From the NCBI GenBank assembly GCA_964651825.1, contig CAZYWK010000101.1, positions 1 through 13,319 on the forward strand: a stretch of DNA of 13,319 nucleotides. Direction: 5' to 3'. A model generated the notes under the pieces. It was not told the origin of the DNA, ran no database searches, and saw only the letters and a program-made list of their open reading frames with translations. Origin of the DNA: Sva-07 sp964651825 (GTDB lineage: Bacteria; Actinomycetota; Acidimicrobiia; Acidimicrobiales; Ilumatobacteraceae). The position numbers and the translations under genes were made by a program. Of this stretch, positions 13,237 through 13,319 are shown one piece after another; within the stretch, counting starts at the first letter, position 1, and every line of letters starts with the position of its first letter.

Positions 13237-13319
13237 TCCGGCCCGAAGCGCTCAGCACGCGCCGCATCGCGGCCCAAGTCGCGCATCCCATAACCCCCGG
13301 GCGGCAGTCCCGGTCAGTG

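Larger units (their letters stand above)
12952..13319. other. 368-bp right-end stretch without a confident gene
   Basis: No recognisable domain is encoded on either strand. The best frame is on the minus strand from ATG at 13286 to TAG at 12966 (106 residues). It fills most of the gap, but third-position GC looks clearly lower than in the neighbouring genes, and the protein has no known motif, so I rate it unlikely. The stretch also holds the short direct repeat CACTCGATAA at 13213-13222 and 13227-13236. It may be plain intergenic sequence or a decayed gene. Confidence 0.4.

Noticed and set aside
12966..13286. Minus-strand open frame of 106 residues
   Set aside because: Third-position GC appears lower than in neighbouring genes and no motif is seen; kept only as a note in the stretch description.
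1..13319. tRNA genes, rRNA, CRISPR arrays, insertion sequences
   Set aside because: No T-loop-like or repeat-spacer pattern and no transposase with terminal repeats were found on reading both strands; a tRNA scan was not possible here.

Overview
The window is high-GC bacterial DNA, most likely from an actinomycete (Actinomycetota). An Acidimicrobiia/Ilumatobacter-like source would fit, but that is inference from GTG/TTG starts, probable leaderless genes with TANNNT -10 boxes, and the families present. No rRNA, tRNA or CRISPR array was seen.

Left part (about 50 to 6250, possibly to about 6400): a compact integrated mobile element. It begins just after the 3' end of an unidentified gene (stop at 47-49). 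It carries a tyrosine integrase (158-1255), a convergent NYN-domain nuclease gene (1367-1990, minus), and then a rightward block of a small excisionase-like HTH protein, a winged-HTH protein ending in a sliding-clamp-binding-like QLSLL motif, and a large MOBF/TrwC-type relaxase-helicase (2976-6254). No coupling protein or mating-pore gene is visible, so it looks like an integrative mobilizable element that borrows a transfer apparatus. The ends (attL/attR) could not be fixed. Noncoding structure includes two tandem UUCG hairpins ending in a U-tract between integrase and NYN gene, phased GTCCGT repeats before the excisionase-like gene, and a 10-bp inverted repeat downstream of the relaxase.

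Right part (6741 to 11276, all minus strand): a chromosomal-type set transcribed leftward. It starts with an unusual double-module membrane histidine kinase and a NarL-type response regulator overlapping it by 4 bp. A DUF998-like membrane protein and a serine beta-lactamase-family hydrolase follow. The kinase is the most striking item. It contains two tandem sensor-kinase modules, of which the first keeps the phosphoacceptor His (H199) but has no ATPase domain, while the second keeps the ATPase domain but has Thr (T480) in place of the His. The two halves look reciprocally degenerate and complementary.

Far right (11430 to 12951, plus strand): divergent from the kinase gene lie a small multi-pass membrane protein and a lipoprotein with a cupredoxin-like C-terminal domain. 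The 153-bp divergent region has two GC-rich palindromes with centres 32 bp apart, good candidates for an operator of the adjacent two-component system. The last 368 bases contain no gene I can support confidently.
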